Below are positions 1 through 12,100 of a stretch of 64,000 bases of DNA, in pieces. The number at the start of each line of letters is the position of its first letter. Within the stretch, counting starts at the first letter, position 1. The DNA is from Antedon mediterranea (lineage: Eukaryota > Echinodermata > Crinoidea > Comatulida > Antedonidae), in the NCBI RefSeq assembly GCF_964355755.1, contig NC_092676.1, positions 1,408,288-1,472,287 on the forward strand. The letters run 5' to 3'. The position numbers and the translations under genes are program-made. The notes under the pieces were generated by a model. The model had not been told where the DNA came from. It did not search any database and saw only the letters and a program-made list of their open reading frames with translations.

Positions 1-546
1 GTTTTAAAATGACTACTTCAATAAGCCTATTCCAAACCATTGGTGACCTTGGAGTCACTCAGGCAGGCTGAACGCATTTTTGGTTGCGCTAGCAACCATG
101 CAGCACCACTTACCGTCGTGACGTCAGCACAGTGATACTCTATAGGAAAATTTTTAATAATTTTAACTTTGAAATTTTCAACGTGTTAAAGAAGAAATGA
201 TTTACCTCACCTCAATTTCATTTGATACAAATCAGAGTTTCCATCGCCATGTGTTTAAACATATTTTGCTATTCATTAAATACATTTGCCATCTTCTCTT
301 GTACTGGTTTGATTTCATGTTGTTCATGAATATTCATGATTTACTTTATATGACACCACTAAAAGCTGATTTAAAAATCTCAAATAAACACGACGACTTT
401 ACACAAACACAAGCATACCGAGATGTATAGTTTCACTGTATATTATTTATTTGTAATATTTACAAAATATAATTTATTTAAATTAAATATCATATACATG
501 TTTTATATACATTCAAGATACAGTTATAGTCATTATTATGTACCAA

Positions 547-664
547 ATAACATTCTTTATGTTAACTATTTAATGTAACATTAATTTAAAAGTAGCCTTA
601 ATGTTATAACATTCTTTATGTTAACTATTTAATGTACCATTAACTTAAAAGTAGCCTTAATGTT
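547..664. repeat. 59-bp tandem duplication
   Basis: Two nearly identical 59-bp units follow each other; the motif ACATTCTTTATGTTAACT begins one period apart in each. Only a few substitutions separate them, so the duplication looks recent. Confidence 0.85.
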
Positions 665-1362
665 TCAATGTAACTTAATTCAAATCTTTCTATTTCTCTC
701 AAAATATGCAAGGCAAGTTTCCATGTAGTACTCTGTCGGACACACAACCGCAGAACACTATAAATCTGTAGACATGGTAACTTAAATCATGATACACAGC
801 TAACTAATTAATCAACAGTAGTCAGAGAAATATTTTGAACAAAAATGTTTAAAATAGACTTGTTTTAGCATGTTTACTAAATATAAATACATTATGTTAT
901 TGATTAGCAAATAATCAGACTTTAATGTCCAAACTGTGTATTATTATTAATATTATTTAAAGTTGTTTTACCACATTTTTGTTATTTTTTTATTCAGTTT
1001 AATATTATTATCCACCGTTTAGTATATAAATCCTGTTTCACACAATAAAAAATGTTTTCCTACATCTCCACATTATATTCATTTTTTTACCACTGTTTTA
1101 TCACAATTTTACTGGTTAAATTTCATATTTTGGTAACTTTTTGTTTACCAGCCTGACGATTTGTTTTTCTCATAAAATCAATTCACAAAGGACGTGACAC
1201 ACAGATCATCTGAGTTTTCCATTCTCGGCTGCCGACATCACTCATACCTCAACAACACAACTTAGAATAGAAGGATGCTCTCATAAGATGTCTGATTTCA
1301 GAACCAACACACATGTTTTTATAAAAAAGATCACATTTAACTTTGGAAAAACGGAAGTATTC

Positions 1363-1532
1363 TTAAACACTGTCTAAACTATCAAACTAGTTTGACAAAC
1401 AAAAGTGTGATGTACCCAAATATTGTAGGGATATTCTCAAATATGGTATTGATATGACATCACCATGTCCATATATGGGCACATCACATTGTTTTGTCAA
1501 TTAAAGTTTGATAGTGTAGATAGAGCTTTAAA
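1363..1532 (+). mobile_element. MITE-A copy 1 (full length)
   Basis: Both terminal inverted repeats are present (a diverged CTGTCTAAACTATCAAAC on the left, GTTTGATAGTGTAGATAGAGC on the right), flanked by TTAA and TTTAA. Two internal CAAATATGGTAGTGATAT-like units. Confidence 0.85.
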
Positions 1533-1772
1533 TATCTCAGTACACCATGAAATGTACTTTAATGTATTTCAGGGATTCGAAACGATAATGTATTACCATT
1601 ATTACACTCACACACATTTATTCAGTACAGTATTTAAATATTAACCAATCAAATTAGAGAAAGTCAGGATGTTTAAATTACTTTCTATTATCATTGGATT
1701 GAAAACCTTTTTTGTATTCTTATTTACTTCACTTTTCTACTCATTTTATAACAATATGAATGTTATGCCTTT

Positions 1773-1935
1773 TTTATGTTTTCTACTATTTTTACCTTCT
1801 TATTGTACAGTAAGTGTTTTGTATTTGTTATCTTGTTTTGCCCTGCATATGCTTGGTCTTCCAAGCTGTAACCTGAGATGTTTGTTACATTCTTATGTTT
1901 TTAAAATAAAGGATGATTTTTACAATTTCTCTAAT
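1773..1935 (+). repeat. Dispersed ~165-bp repeat, copy 1
   Basis: Matches 26671-26841 over most of its length, including CTTGTTTTGCC, TTGGTC.TCCAAGCTG and ACCTGA.ATGTT.GTTACATTCTT. Both copies are open in one frame, which produces similar hydrophobic ORFs, but the divergence includes indels. I read it as an unclassified repeat, not a gene. Confidence 0.6.
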
Positions 1936-2476
1936 CCATTCATTTTTTCACTGTAAAGATTCTCGTTTCCGTGACCACCTCATTCTTTTCTCATATCATA
2001 ACGCCTTTCATTAAACCTCTTAATGATTTGTTTACGTTTCTTCTACTTCCTATTACCATACAGCGAGTCACTCATTGTTACAGTAGGTTATATAACATTA
2101 AAACACATTATAAACACATTTCCTCAGAAATGATTAACTCATAAATATTTAAATGAAATCTGTTATGTAACAACTGATAAGTATTGTAAGGTATTTCCTT
2201 ATACAAATTATTTAATTATTAGTTATAAAGGATTATTTGATATTAAAAACAAAAATGATGTTATATTTTGTTATATTCCTTGTTTAGTTTGTTATTTTTT
2301 ATGATTATTGTATATTATTGTAGGTATTGACTGTTCCAGAGTTCTTTGTCATCAAAATATATCATCATCAAAGTTCTCTGCTCGCACAAAAATCAGGGTC
2401 ACATTTTGTTAATGAAGTAAAAAATGTTTTAATTGCCAGATATTGGTAATTAAACATTTCCTACATGATGCATTGT

Positions 2477-3772
2477 TCAAACCGGATTAGATGGTGTACT
2501 GTCAGTCACTTGGAATTCTGTTTCAATGGGCAATTTAACTCCGGTCTTTGTCTTGAAACAAATGCAGTGACACGCAATTAAATATATCATAAACTGAAAA
2601 ATTATTATTGCAGATAATGCTATGAAAAGTGTACCACCTTCAGAAGTTTTTAAATTAGAAATTGGAACATCTGGTAAAGAATATAATGTGTTTTCTGTAA
2701 ATAAAGTCCTGTTTGTAGTATTTAGTATTGTGTTAGTTACTGTCTGAATTTCTGTAGTGCTCAATTGTTCCACTATTTTAAGTGTTTTTACTTTTTGAAT
2801 TGTAAGGCGTGTTGTTGCCATTGATATACCTGCTTTTGTTCTCATATAACATGAAATAAGTTTGTTATCATCACTTTCAGATATTTCAGATATCGTAATC
2901 ATTCTGTTATCATCAAAATATGAAATTCTATTTGTGCTGATACTCGTCTGTACTTGCCATGTATACTCTAAGATAGGCAGGTGTGATTCTCCTTTGCATA
3001 GATATGTGGCATCCCCTCCAATGCTTACAGATGGCTGCACAGATTCAATATAAGGTTCTTTGACAACATTTATATATCCCAGTAAACATGAAACTTCATA
3101 ATTTGGAAAATGTGTTGACCTGGCGCGACAGCGAAATATAAATCCTTCCAGTTTGCGTGTGACGTTGACAAACAAGTAAACAAACGAAGGCTTGTACGAA
3201 TAATCCAAATAAACTCCATCTTGATATACTTTACCGAGGTGATCCACAAGGTCAAGATGTATAGGAGGTGTACCGACCTGGGAGAAGCATAACGGAACTA
3301 TCTCATTTTCTCGTATTCCACTTTCGCTTTCTCCTCGAATGCACTCTGGGTATTTGTCCGCTTTTGGGAGGTACGCCACTTGTACAAAAGACGTACGTGA
3401 TTTTAACATAAGCATCCGATCTAGTGTTCTGTATACATGACACGTGTAATTCCCAGCATCGGCCCGCTGTGCATTTTGAATTCTAAGATTATACTGTCCT
3501 TTAGATAAGTCTCCAAAAATAACAAATCGCTTCTTATCTTTAATTGCCGTAATATTACGTCCAGTTGTTATCATCTGATCTCCTTTATACCATTCCACTG
3601 TATATTTGTTGTTAAGATGTGAGACACGACATGATAGTTTAATCTTTCTGTTCTCTGCAACTATTTTATCCTGCGGCTGATTTAATATTTCTAAATTTAA
3701 AGCATCCACTAATGTTGTTACAGATGCCATCAGTGTGAGTACAATCCAAGTATAAATAATCCTACGATACAT
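2477..3772 (-). CDS. Intronless three-Ig-domain type I membrane protein
   Basis: A 431-residue single-exon ORF. Residues 1-24 form a signal peptide (basic start, then a hydrophobic run). Ig domain 1 spans about 28-133, with Cys48, Trp61 and Cys111 in the classic D-A-G-N-Y-T-C context, so V-like. Ig domain 2 spans about 155-237 (probable Cys162/Cys215). Ig domain 3 spans about 240-328 (Cys259, Trp272, Cys308). A Thr/Asn-rich stalk (330-378) leads to one transmembrane segment near 380-402 and a ~25-residue tail without ITIM or ITAM motifs. N-glycosylation sequons are at 73, 108, 203, 351 and 354. ATTAAA lies at 2428-2433, 44 nt past the stop. The architecture suggests cell-surface adhesion or recognition; no specific family was recognised. 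A single coding exon for three Ig domains is unusual, so a retrocopy is possible, and a 5'-UTR intron is not excluded. Confidence 0.82.
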   Translation of the reverse strand: MYRRIIYTWIVLTLMASVTTLVDALNLEILNQPQDKIVAENRKIKLSCRVSHLNNKYTVEWYKGDQMITTGRNITAIKDKKRFVIFGDLSKGQYNLRIQNAQRADAGNYTCHVYRTLDRMLMLKSRTSFVQVAYLPKADKYPECIRGESESGIRENEIVPLCFSQVGTPPIHLDLVDHLGKVYQDGVYLDYSYKPSFVYLFVNVTRKLEGFIFRCRARSTHFPNYEVSCLLGYINVVKEPYIESVQPSVSIGGDATYLCKGESHLPILEYTWQVQTSISTNRISYFDDNRMITISEISESDDNKLISCYMRTKAGISMATTRLTIQKVKTLKIVEQLSTTEIQTVTNTILNTTNRTLFTENTLYSLPDVPISNLKTSEGGTLFIALSAIIIFQFMIYLIACHCICFKTKTGVKLPIETEFQVTDSTPSNPV

Positions 3773-4470
3773 TGCGTTCTTTCACTTCACAGACCCAGGA
3801 GAATTCCGAACACAAACGTTAAAGTTGGTCCGCCGCTGCAAGTTCTCGTATGTGCGTTTGCATCGGCAGTTATTCTCGAAATGAAGTATGAGTCAGACGT
3901 TGTTTGAATGCTCTCAAGCCTGAGCTAAAGCCATGTAGTTGTTCCCCTTGAGGTCAGACGTATTTCCTCTAGGTTTTTCTACGTTGACAGATGACAGTAG
4001 ATTCAACGCCTATTAAACCAAGGTTTCAACCAACCACAGCCAAAAAAACCACTGTCACTCTCTTGTTTTTCAGCTTTACCTACGATGACACAGTTCGCAA
4101 GCAACAGGAAACAATCTCACTTTCCTAATTTTATATTCCTTTTATGTAATTGAAGGTATTTCTCTGGCAAATTGTTCAAAGTATTCAAACTTTAAAGGCC
4201 ATTTTAGTTCATGAACTTTTAGGAATCGCTATTGAAATGTCCAAATTTCATTTATCTTATGAGTGTTTTCGGTCGGAACATAGCAATTGCACTTTTAGAC
4301 CATGTTTCATTTCACATGTGCTATTCTTTGCTATTAATCAATTAAAGTGTGGTTTAAAACATGCCAAAAGAGAAGTACTGTAATAGTTGACAATATCCTT
4401 CTCATTATTTTAATCTACATAAACCTGACAATTCTAAATGTCACTCACTCAAAGTTCACTTATCCTTTAG

Positions 4471-4581
4471 AAAGCTCTGTCTATCAAACTTTATGTTATA
4501 TGCCCATATATGGAAATGATGATGTCATATCACTACCATATTTAGGCATATCATTTGGCACATCACTACCATATAAAGTAT
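4471..4581 (-). mobile_element. MITE-A copy 2 (truncated)
   Basis: Reverse orientation. The left terminus AAAGCTCTGTCTATCAAAC has an internal deletion and the right terminal repeat is missing; the central palindrome around CCCATATATGG and GATGATGTCATATCAC is clear. Confidence 0.7.
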
Positions 4582-4881
4582 GAAAGGTACAATGTCAAAC
4601 ATTTCATACTGAGTGCAGAATATACATGTTTTTATTGTTCTAAAGATTGAGTCCGTTTCTGTTTTTTGGTTTATAAAAAATAACTTTTTTTAGCCAAAAA
4701 TTGCTCCATGGAAACAGTTTCAGAGACCCAATTCATTTTTTTGATTGATTTAGTAGTGTTAAACATAATTTGATGTATTTTTTATGGGTCTCCCCTATTT
4801 TAAAATCCCCGGAACTTCCACTTCAAAATATATAAAATCAGATATTTTAGTATGAATCAGCCTTGTCATACAATTGTAAGA

Positions 4882-5018
4882 TGTTATGAAATCATAACCA
4901 AAAGATCTCCACTCATAAACTTTATTTGAAAAAAAAAATTGTACTGACATGTTATGAAATCACAACCAAATGATATCCACTGTTAAACTTTATATGCAAA
5001 AAAAAAATTGTACTACAT
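4882..5018. repeat. ~67-bp direct repeat, interrupted downstream by a SINE
   Basis: Two consecutive units contain ATGAAATCA(T/C)AACCAAA and then an A-rich run plus TTGTAC. The start of a third unit (ACATGTTAT) breaks off at the SINE and resumes after it as ATGAAACCACAACC near 5336. This dates the SINE insertion after the repeat expansion. Confidence 0.65.
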
Positions 5019-5026
5019 GTTATATG

Positions 5027-5336
5027 TGGAGTGGAGCTGTGGCTTGGTGGTTATGATGCTTGGCTACCAATCTAAGGGTCCTGGGTTCAAGTCCTGTCAT
5101 ATGTCAGGGTTTTTTTCTCATGACAATTTACAACTCCACTCCCAAAGACTTAATAATAAGTCTTTGTCTATGTAGAGCATCTTGTGTATATGTTTGTCTT
5201 ATATGTTCTAGTGCAGTATATGGAGAGCCATCTCGATAGTGCTTTGCACTCATGGCAATCCTCAGGGTGCTGCACCGCTGTGTTGTCATGTATGTTTGCC
5301 TGAAAATTAAATAAAATAAAATAAAATAAATAAATA
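5027..5336 (+). mobile_element. tRNA-derived SINE
   Basis: The head has a pol III box A-like motif (TGGCTTGGTGGTTA, 5040-5053) and a good box B (GGGTTCAAGTCC, 5083-5094). An unrelated body follows, ending in an AAATA-type simple repeat tail (5306-5336). No cloverleaf with a 7-bp acceptor stem can be drawn, so this is not a tRNA gene. It is inserted in a tandem repeat whose third unit is split around it. Diverged relatives are at 49985-50110 (-) and 55535-55600 (+). Confidence 0.8.
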
Positions 5337-5926
5337 TGAAACCACAACCAAATGATTGATATCCACTGTTAAAGTTTAAAAACAAGCATATCCCTATTAA
5401 ATGTAATATTAGCATGCTAATAAAACAATAACATCCTAAACATAATTGTTCAGAAGTACAACCTTCCTACACAGAACTCTGTCTTCTTGTATACTTTTTA
5501 TTTTAATGATAAACATTCTTCCGTTTGTAGTAGAATGCTGACAGTCATTGAAATTTCAGTTATTGCCTTTGAGTTCACTAGCTAAAGTTTTGTACAACAA
5601 CTCCCACACACTTATCTCAATTTACCGATCTTTATTAAACAATTAGTTTGTCAATTCAAACACAAAAACAACAGTTAGGCCCATTAAACAACAGTTGTGG
5701 TTTTTATTGTACTGTGTTGTTCCTGCCCACAAATGTCTTTTTTTCATAAAATGATTGAAAATTTGATTTATTCACTGTAGTGTCACTGTTGCAGTTTAAT
5801 GGTGATCACTCAATGACACAATTCGCATTTATATACATAATGAAATTTATGGACAAACAAAACCAATGATATTTCAGATATTTCAGAAAAAAAAACCACA
5901 ATTATGTGTTTAGTTTTGTTTGCTAA

Positions 5927-6016
5927 GCATTAAAGATATATGGTCCCCCTAAAAAAAATAAAACATAAAAAAAAAAAATTATTTTCCTAAAAAAAATGTA
6001 ATTTAAAGCAAAAAAT
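5927..6016 (-). repeat. Family D short repeat, copy 1
   Basis: Runs on the minus strand from TTTGCTTTAAATTACATTT to TTAGGGGGACCATATATCTT. The same two ends occur in the same order at 62787-62930. Partial copies with the first end only are at about 29578-29625 and 56090-56135. Poly-A/T runs fill the middle. Confidence 0.55.
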
Positions 6017-6169
6017 ACATGAATTGTCTATGGTTAAATGCAACCATTTATTTCATATTTTTCTAGGCAAAATATTATTTTTTTTCATTTTTGGCTAATG
6101 AATAACTATAATTTGATATAATTTTGTTTTGCTGATGTATCTTTACTGATTTTTCTTTTCAAATTACAG

Positions 6170-9100
6170 CTGATGGTTCTTCTGGTGGGTTCAAAGCGGA
6201 GCCAAATCGGTACCATCTGTACGTTTCACTGGCGTGTCCATGGGCTCACCGCACGCTTATTATGCGCAAGTTGAAAGGTCTGGAAGACGTGATTTCATAC
6301 ACGGTTGTTGACTGGCTTATGGGACCAAAGGGATGGAATTTTACTGATAAGGTTTATCTTCTATTCTATCTATTGTTACATTTTATTAATTTTATAGTTT
6401 AAGTGTCAACTACATTTATATTAGATAAAGATAATTAAAGATAAAGTATAACATAAATGCAGCTGACACTAAAATTATAAAATTAATATTATCATCACAA
6501 TCAAAATCTGTCTGCACACTTTTCTTTACGTTAAAACATACGGCAAACATCATTGCCAGATGAAGATTTGTTGACAACACGCACGTATCTTACTGGTTTA
6601 AGGTGAATAATTGTATACAGATAGTTATTAAATATAAAACCAGACGAACATTTGTTGTATTTTAAACTTTCTAATTCTTTCTTCTTAATATTGACCTTCC
6701 CAATTGTAAGCAGTTTTTCCCCAAAAGTTTTATTTTATTGTTTACCTTTCCCTATGATGTTATATTTACTTTTTACCTTAATCATTAAAATCTGGGAATG
6801 CAATTATATAATACAAATATAATATAAGCAGTTTACTATACAGTTGAAATTAAATTGTACAATACTGGTGCAACCACCTGCTGCTAAATAGCAGAAATAT
6901 ATTAATCAGTGTAATTTGCAACTGACGCCAATTTTCCTCGTTTCTGATCCCATAATATATTACTACAGTAAGCGTGTTATTTTAAGGGTCAAGCTATATA
7001 CTGGAGCATTGCGCCAGTTTTCTATACGCTCTTCCTAAATTCCTCACGCCACAGCAATTTTTATTTCACTTCCTTCCGGATTTGTCGTGTTTATTTAACT
7101 TTTACTCATTCTATTGGCATGGTAATGGTTTATTTTAAATGGCCTTCGCTAATATTCTGTTTATTCTTGTCATATTTATGTATTTAGATAGTCCAAGGAG
7201 TTGTACTAAAGTTCATCAAACCCCTTTACCACCTCTAAGCTGCCTGATCACAGCAATTATCCTCTGCTTTTTGCATCGCAAAATTATGCAGTTTACTTGT
7301 CAAAATAATCTTGTTATATTATAAGAATTAAATTCTAATTTTAAATCCAGTCCTCCTTCAAGTTGTGAATCATTTCCCAGAATGCATTTGTTCTCTTTTA
7401 CATAAAACTCAGCTACATTGTAACTGTTGGTATCATGTTTTTATTTTTGAGAAATAAATGTTGATTGACAGATTGACTGTGCACCATTTGAAATAAATCC
7501 AGTCATTGATTATTATTTCGTTATAAAATTTAGCGTCGAATCCTTTCTTGTTAATGTTATTATAAGAATTATTTTTCATAAAATGTCTTTATTTTCTTGT
7601 AGTGTTGACAAAAATGTTTTCTGGTTTTCTGATAATTGTTGTAATTTGAATTTGTTCATAGAATAGTTCTAGTAGATAAACAGTAGTATATTTTTCATAG
7701 CTAAAGAATATCTGATCTTTTCTAATCGAGTGTTATTTTGCGATTTTTCATAGAATACCTAATCTTTTATGATGGTTGGTGTTGTTTTGTCATTTTTTTC
7801 TAGTAGTATGTCTGTTTTTGCATTTGTTGACAAAATTGCAATTTTTCATAGAATAGTAGATACAGTAGTATGTTTTTTTTTTTATTTTTCATAGAAAAAT
7901 TAATCTAATCTTTTCTAATAGATCAAGTGTTATTTTGCGATTTTTCATAGAATACCTAATCTTTTAATTATGGGTGTTTTTTGGTGTTTTTTTCTAGAAA
8001 TGTGTTTGTTTTTGCATTTGTTCACAAAATTGCAATTTTTCATAGAATAGTAGATAAATTAGTATGTTTTTTTTTTCATAGAAAGAATATCTGATCTTTT
8101 TTAAAAGATCAAGTGTTATTTTGCGATTTTTCATAGAATACTGTAGCTAATCTTTTATGATGGGTGTTGTTGTGGAATTTTTAACTCGTTGAAGATACCT
8201 TGTATGGTTTGTGTTTTTTTGGTCCTATAGGACTAACTCCAAACCGGATATCCTCATCAAATACATACACCTGGAACTTGATAAAAAACATCTGAAGGTG
8301 TCAATCATCGCAAATTGGTGACCTTTGACATTGTTTGCGGCCTTTCCCAGAATCCATCATGCTACGGATACTTCCATCTATGCAGTCACCGCAAACTTTT
8401 TGTAAAATTATTCCGCTTTCTTGTTTGATATTGTTGTCGTGGAAATTAAACATGTGGAATGGATTTTTATCCCTTTCAAATTGACCTTACATTTCTAGGC
8501 CTGGGATTAAAAAATTATGCCCTAATGTTTTTCTTTCGCTTTTCCTAAACGATCAATAGATTTATCTCCGATAACTCTTTTTTATTGTTATTTCTTTCTT
8601 TCTTATTTGAGTTACCATTGTTGCTTCAAGGATTGTTTGGTATTTTATCATTATTAGGTTATATGCATGCATTCATGCATATAACCTCTTGATTCTGTCA
8701 GAATCTTTATTTATTTATTTATTTATTGGTTATCCGCAACGAAGTTGCAGGATAACCTCTTGTGATTGTACGAAATCATCATCATCATCATCATCAACTT
8801 TTTATTCTTCTTCTTTCTTTCTGTATGATTTTTGTGTAACGCTTTTCTGTAAAACTCGCAAACATAACATTTTGTTAACTATGTTAACATTTTGACATTT
8901 ATGTAACGTCGTCAAGCGAAGCTTTTCATGATGTTTACAATTGCGCAACGTGACGTACGCGCGATTTAACGATTTTATCGTATTTAACATATGTCGAAAA
9001 CCAAATAACATTTTAAAGTGAAACTTTGCAAAAGTTTAATTTATATCATGCGCTAAATTTCTGTTGAAAAAAAATTGCATGTTTTACACAAAGTTACGCG

Positions 9101-12100
9101 CGCACGCACATTTAAAATTTCAAAATGCGCAAAATTAATTTATAATCAACTTTCTACGCGTTTCATGTCGTTTTAAGCATGTCAAAAATTCCCACGCGTG
9201 CGCACATTTCTACGTGTGCGGTGCGCACGTAGCATTGAAAACGTATTTTTTTCGCGTGATTTATGTTTTTCCAGCCTTTTCTAGTAATTTTACCAAATTT
9301 TAAACAATTTCGACTTAAAGATACGTCATACGAGCACGTCGAATTGGACAATTTGCGCGCGTTTTTTATGAAAAGGTTAAAAAATTCGTTTAAAATATGC
9401 CTTTTTTTAAACAGTCGTAATTTCTAAACTAGACGGTCAAATTTTTGTGGATGACATATTCTGGAAGTAGATGAGTTGTAGATATCGGATCAGGTATTAA
9501 TATGGCTAACCGGACATTGTGACGTCATCGTATGGCCACGCGAATATAAAATTTAGTATTTTTGTATCTTTCGTCATAGCTCATCACATTGAATAGAGCG
9601 CATCTCCACTTATCCGTTTTCCATTTTCACCCCGATTTTGATATTGTCTAGGTCAATCAACTATCTTTCGCATGAGTTAAAAATATTTTATTTTTTTTGA
9701 CGTCATCATGCCTAAAAATTTAAATCACGTGTGGCATCAATTTCATGTTTACAGTAAATTTTAATCTGTTATAGCTCGTAAGAATAAAATGTGATAATCA
9801 CGATTAAAACTTTTTCTGGAAGCTATTGGATTGTAGATATGGAATTATGTAAAAATGTTGCCAATCGGATGTTGTGACGTCATCATATGGCCAGTTAAAT
9901 AAAAAAGGTCGTATTTTCATCTTTTTCGTCATAGTTCATTACATTTAAAAGAGCGCGCATCAATATTTAACGTATTCAAATTTCTTCTACACGCTAATAC
10001 GTTGTTGCTGAGATAATTTGCTTTCGGAATTGCTAACTTCGCGTTTCATTTTAAAACCATCAACATGTTAAAAATTGCAATAAATAGCGGGTCCCGTAAT
10101 TTCACCTATTCTACACTGTATGTGATATGGATACAGATTATACTGTGTATACTATATATGAATTTAAATAATAAAATTCAGCAATAACAACAGATCATAT
10201 TCTTCAGTTCAGGTCATAATGCCAACGTGAACACTTCCTTTTGTCCTCAACCTATCCCCTTAATGTTAATGTTGCACCACTTGCGCGGCGGATAACCAAA
10301 CTCGTCAAAGTGACGAGTTACATGTCTAGTTTATTTATTTATTCTTTCCTTAGCACTATTTGTCCGTCAATTATCTTGATATCAGTTTCATCTAACTAAG
10401 TCAATTTTTCAGAGTATATTCCTTATGGCCAGGAATCGATGTGGTTATGTTTTCACGATGCGCAATCAAAAATTACGCGGTCTACGCGCGATTTAACGAA
10501 ATCACGTTTGTAATCATATCTTCACAAGCATGAATCACAATTAAACAAAATTTGGTACTCATAAATTTCAGGTCATATTTCATCATATGGCAATACAATT
10601 ACGTGCGTAGCGCATATAACGCATGCGTACGCGCGCTTAAAATGTTGAAAATTGTCAGAATTTATTTTCGATGAAATTAGAGTACGTTTCAGGCAATTTT
10701 AAGCGTTTAAAAAATTGCCATGAGTGCGCAGATTATTGCACGCGCACTGCGCGTCAAACGTTAATGCGCACTGTTTTTGTCCGATTACTGTTGTATAACC
10801 TTTCTTTAATAATATCATCATATTTTATTCACTTTTCAACGCGAAACAGCGTTATACGAGCACGTCAAAAGTGACAGGCTACGCACGTGTAAGTTAACAA
10901 AATGGTGAAAATATGCAAAATTTTAAAATTAATATATATCGTTAGAATGCTCGGGAACACCTATTTTTTATTTAATTTTCTTGAAGTGTATGTATCATAT
11001 GTATGATTTATTATGAAATTAGAAGAACAAAAGTTGATTAAGTCATCATTAATGGCATATTCACAAACAAGAGGTGAAATGGAATACGAGGAACGTCTCA
11101 CTAAGCTAAATTGGCCTACACTATCTAATCGAAGAAATTATCTTCTGTTATCCTTTGTTTGTAAATCACTTATTGGAACGGTTGATTGTAGTAGTGTTCG
11201 TCAATCTTTAGTTGTTAATGGCCGTCACCTTGATACACTTAAGTTCATTCATCACTATGCTCGAACCAATTGTCTTCATCATTCCGCTATTAATATATTC
11301 CCTAGGTTGTGGGAAGAATTAACGGAAATGATTAAAAATTCTTTAATTTTAGACAGTTTTCAAATATTTTTAAATTCACTTAAATCACATGTTTTATATT
11401 GACTTTGTTGAATCGACTATTATGTATTTTATCCGTTTATTTTATATTGACACTGTTGATTCGTCTATTTGTTTTTTAATATTTTTATATAGTTTATTTT
11501 ATATCATTGTTGTTACTTTGGGAGTACGGAACCTGAACTCTTGTTATAGTGATTAGGTTCACTTTTAGGTTCCTGCCTACTCCCTTAGTTTCTGTGTTTT
11601 GTTTGTTTGTAACTGGTTTTTGGCAATAAATAATAATAATAATAATAATTAAATTTAACAAAATTAATTTCGACAATCAAACAAATTATAACATTTTCTT
11701 AGGCCAAAATAACAAACTTAACATTAACTTTCTTCCTTAAGAAGTTCATATATTAAAGTTAAAAGTATATAGTTTGACAGTGCATCATTTTAAAAAATTG
11801 TTAAAGATGTCATCATAGTAAAACATTATAATTCATTGCGGTATGTAATAATCTATCTGCACCAAAGTGGTTACTGCATAGTAAATACACGGAGGAATTT
11901 TTCCATAACTTTTAGTCAGTTGTGTATGGCTCGGTGGTCTTTGCTAGTGTCTATAGCAGTCAAGTACCGAGTTCGAGTCTCACCTTGGGAAACCAAACGA
12001 AATAAGATTTTTTTTATTATCCGTATTGGTTGTTCAATTATATTTCTTAGTGTATAGATTATACACATGATTTATAATGAAATCTAAATAAAAACACCAA

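Larger units (their letters stand above)
1..2476. other. Gene-free AT-rich flank
   Basis: No coding exon could be supported here on either strand. The stretch is AT-rich and holds a 59-bp tandem duplication, one MITE-A copy and one copy of a ~165-bp dispersed repeat (all listed separately). A perfect CRE-type palindrome (TGACGTCA) lies at 119-126, but no gene start is visible next to it. The first coding exon of the plus-strand GS-HQR was looked for here and not found. Confidence 0.6.
3773..6169. other. Region between Ig gene and GS-HQR exon 2
   Basis: Should hold the Ig gene promoter on the minus strand, and formally could hold the first exon of the plus-strand GS-HQR. I searched for a ~73-nt exon starting with ATG and ending in phase 1 (as in the minus-strand paralogue) and saw none. 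Contents are a truncated MITE-A, a ~67-bp repeat interrupted by a SINE, and a family-D repeat. Confidence 0.5.

Noticed and set aside
11915-11995. tRNA-like stretch (GGCTCGGTGG and GAGTTCGAGTCTC)
   Set aside because: Box A and box B are suggestive, but the T-stem and acceptor stem do not pair. Probably a SINE remnant; not listed as a tRNA. Similar isolated box B motifs at about 12370, 15325 (minus) and 23240 were left out for the same reason.
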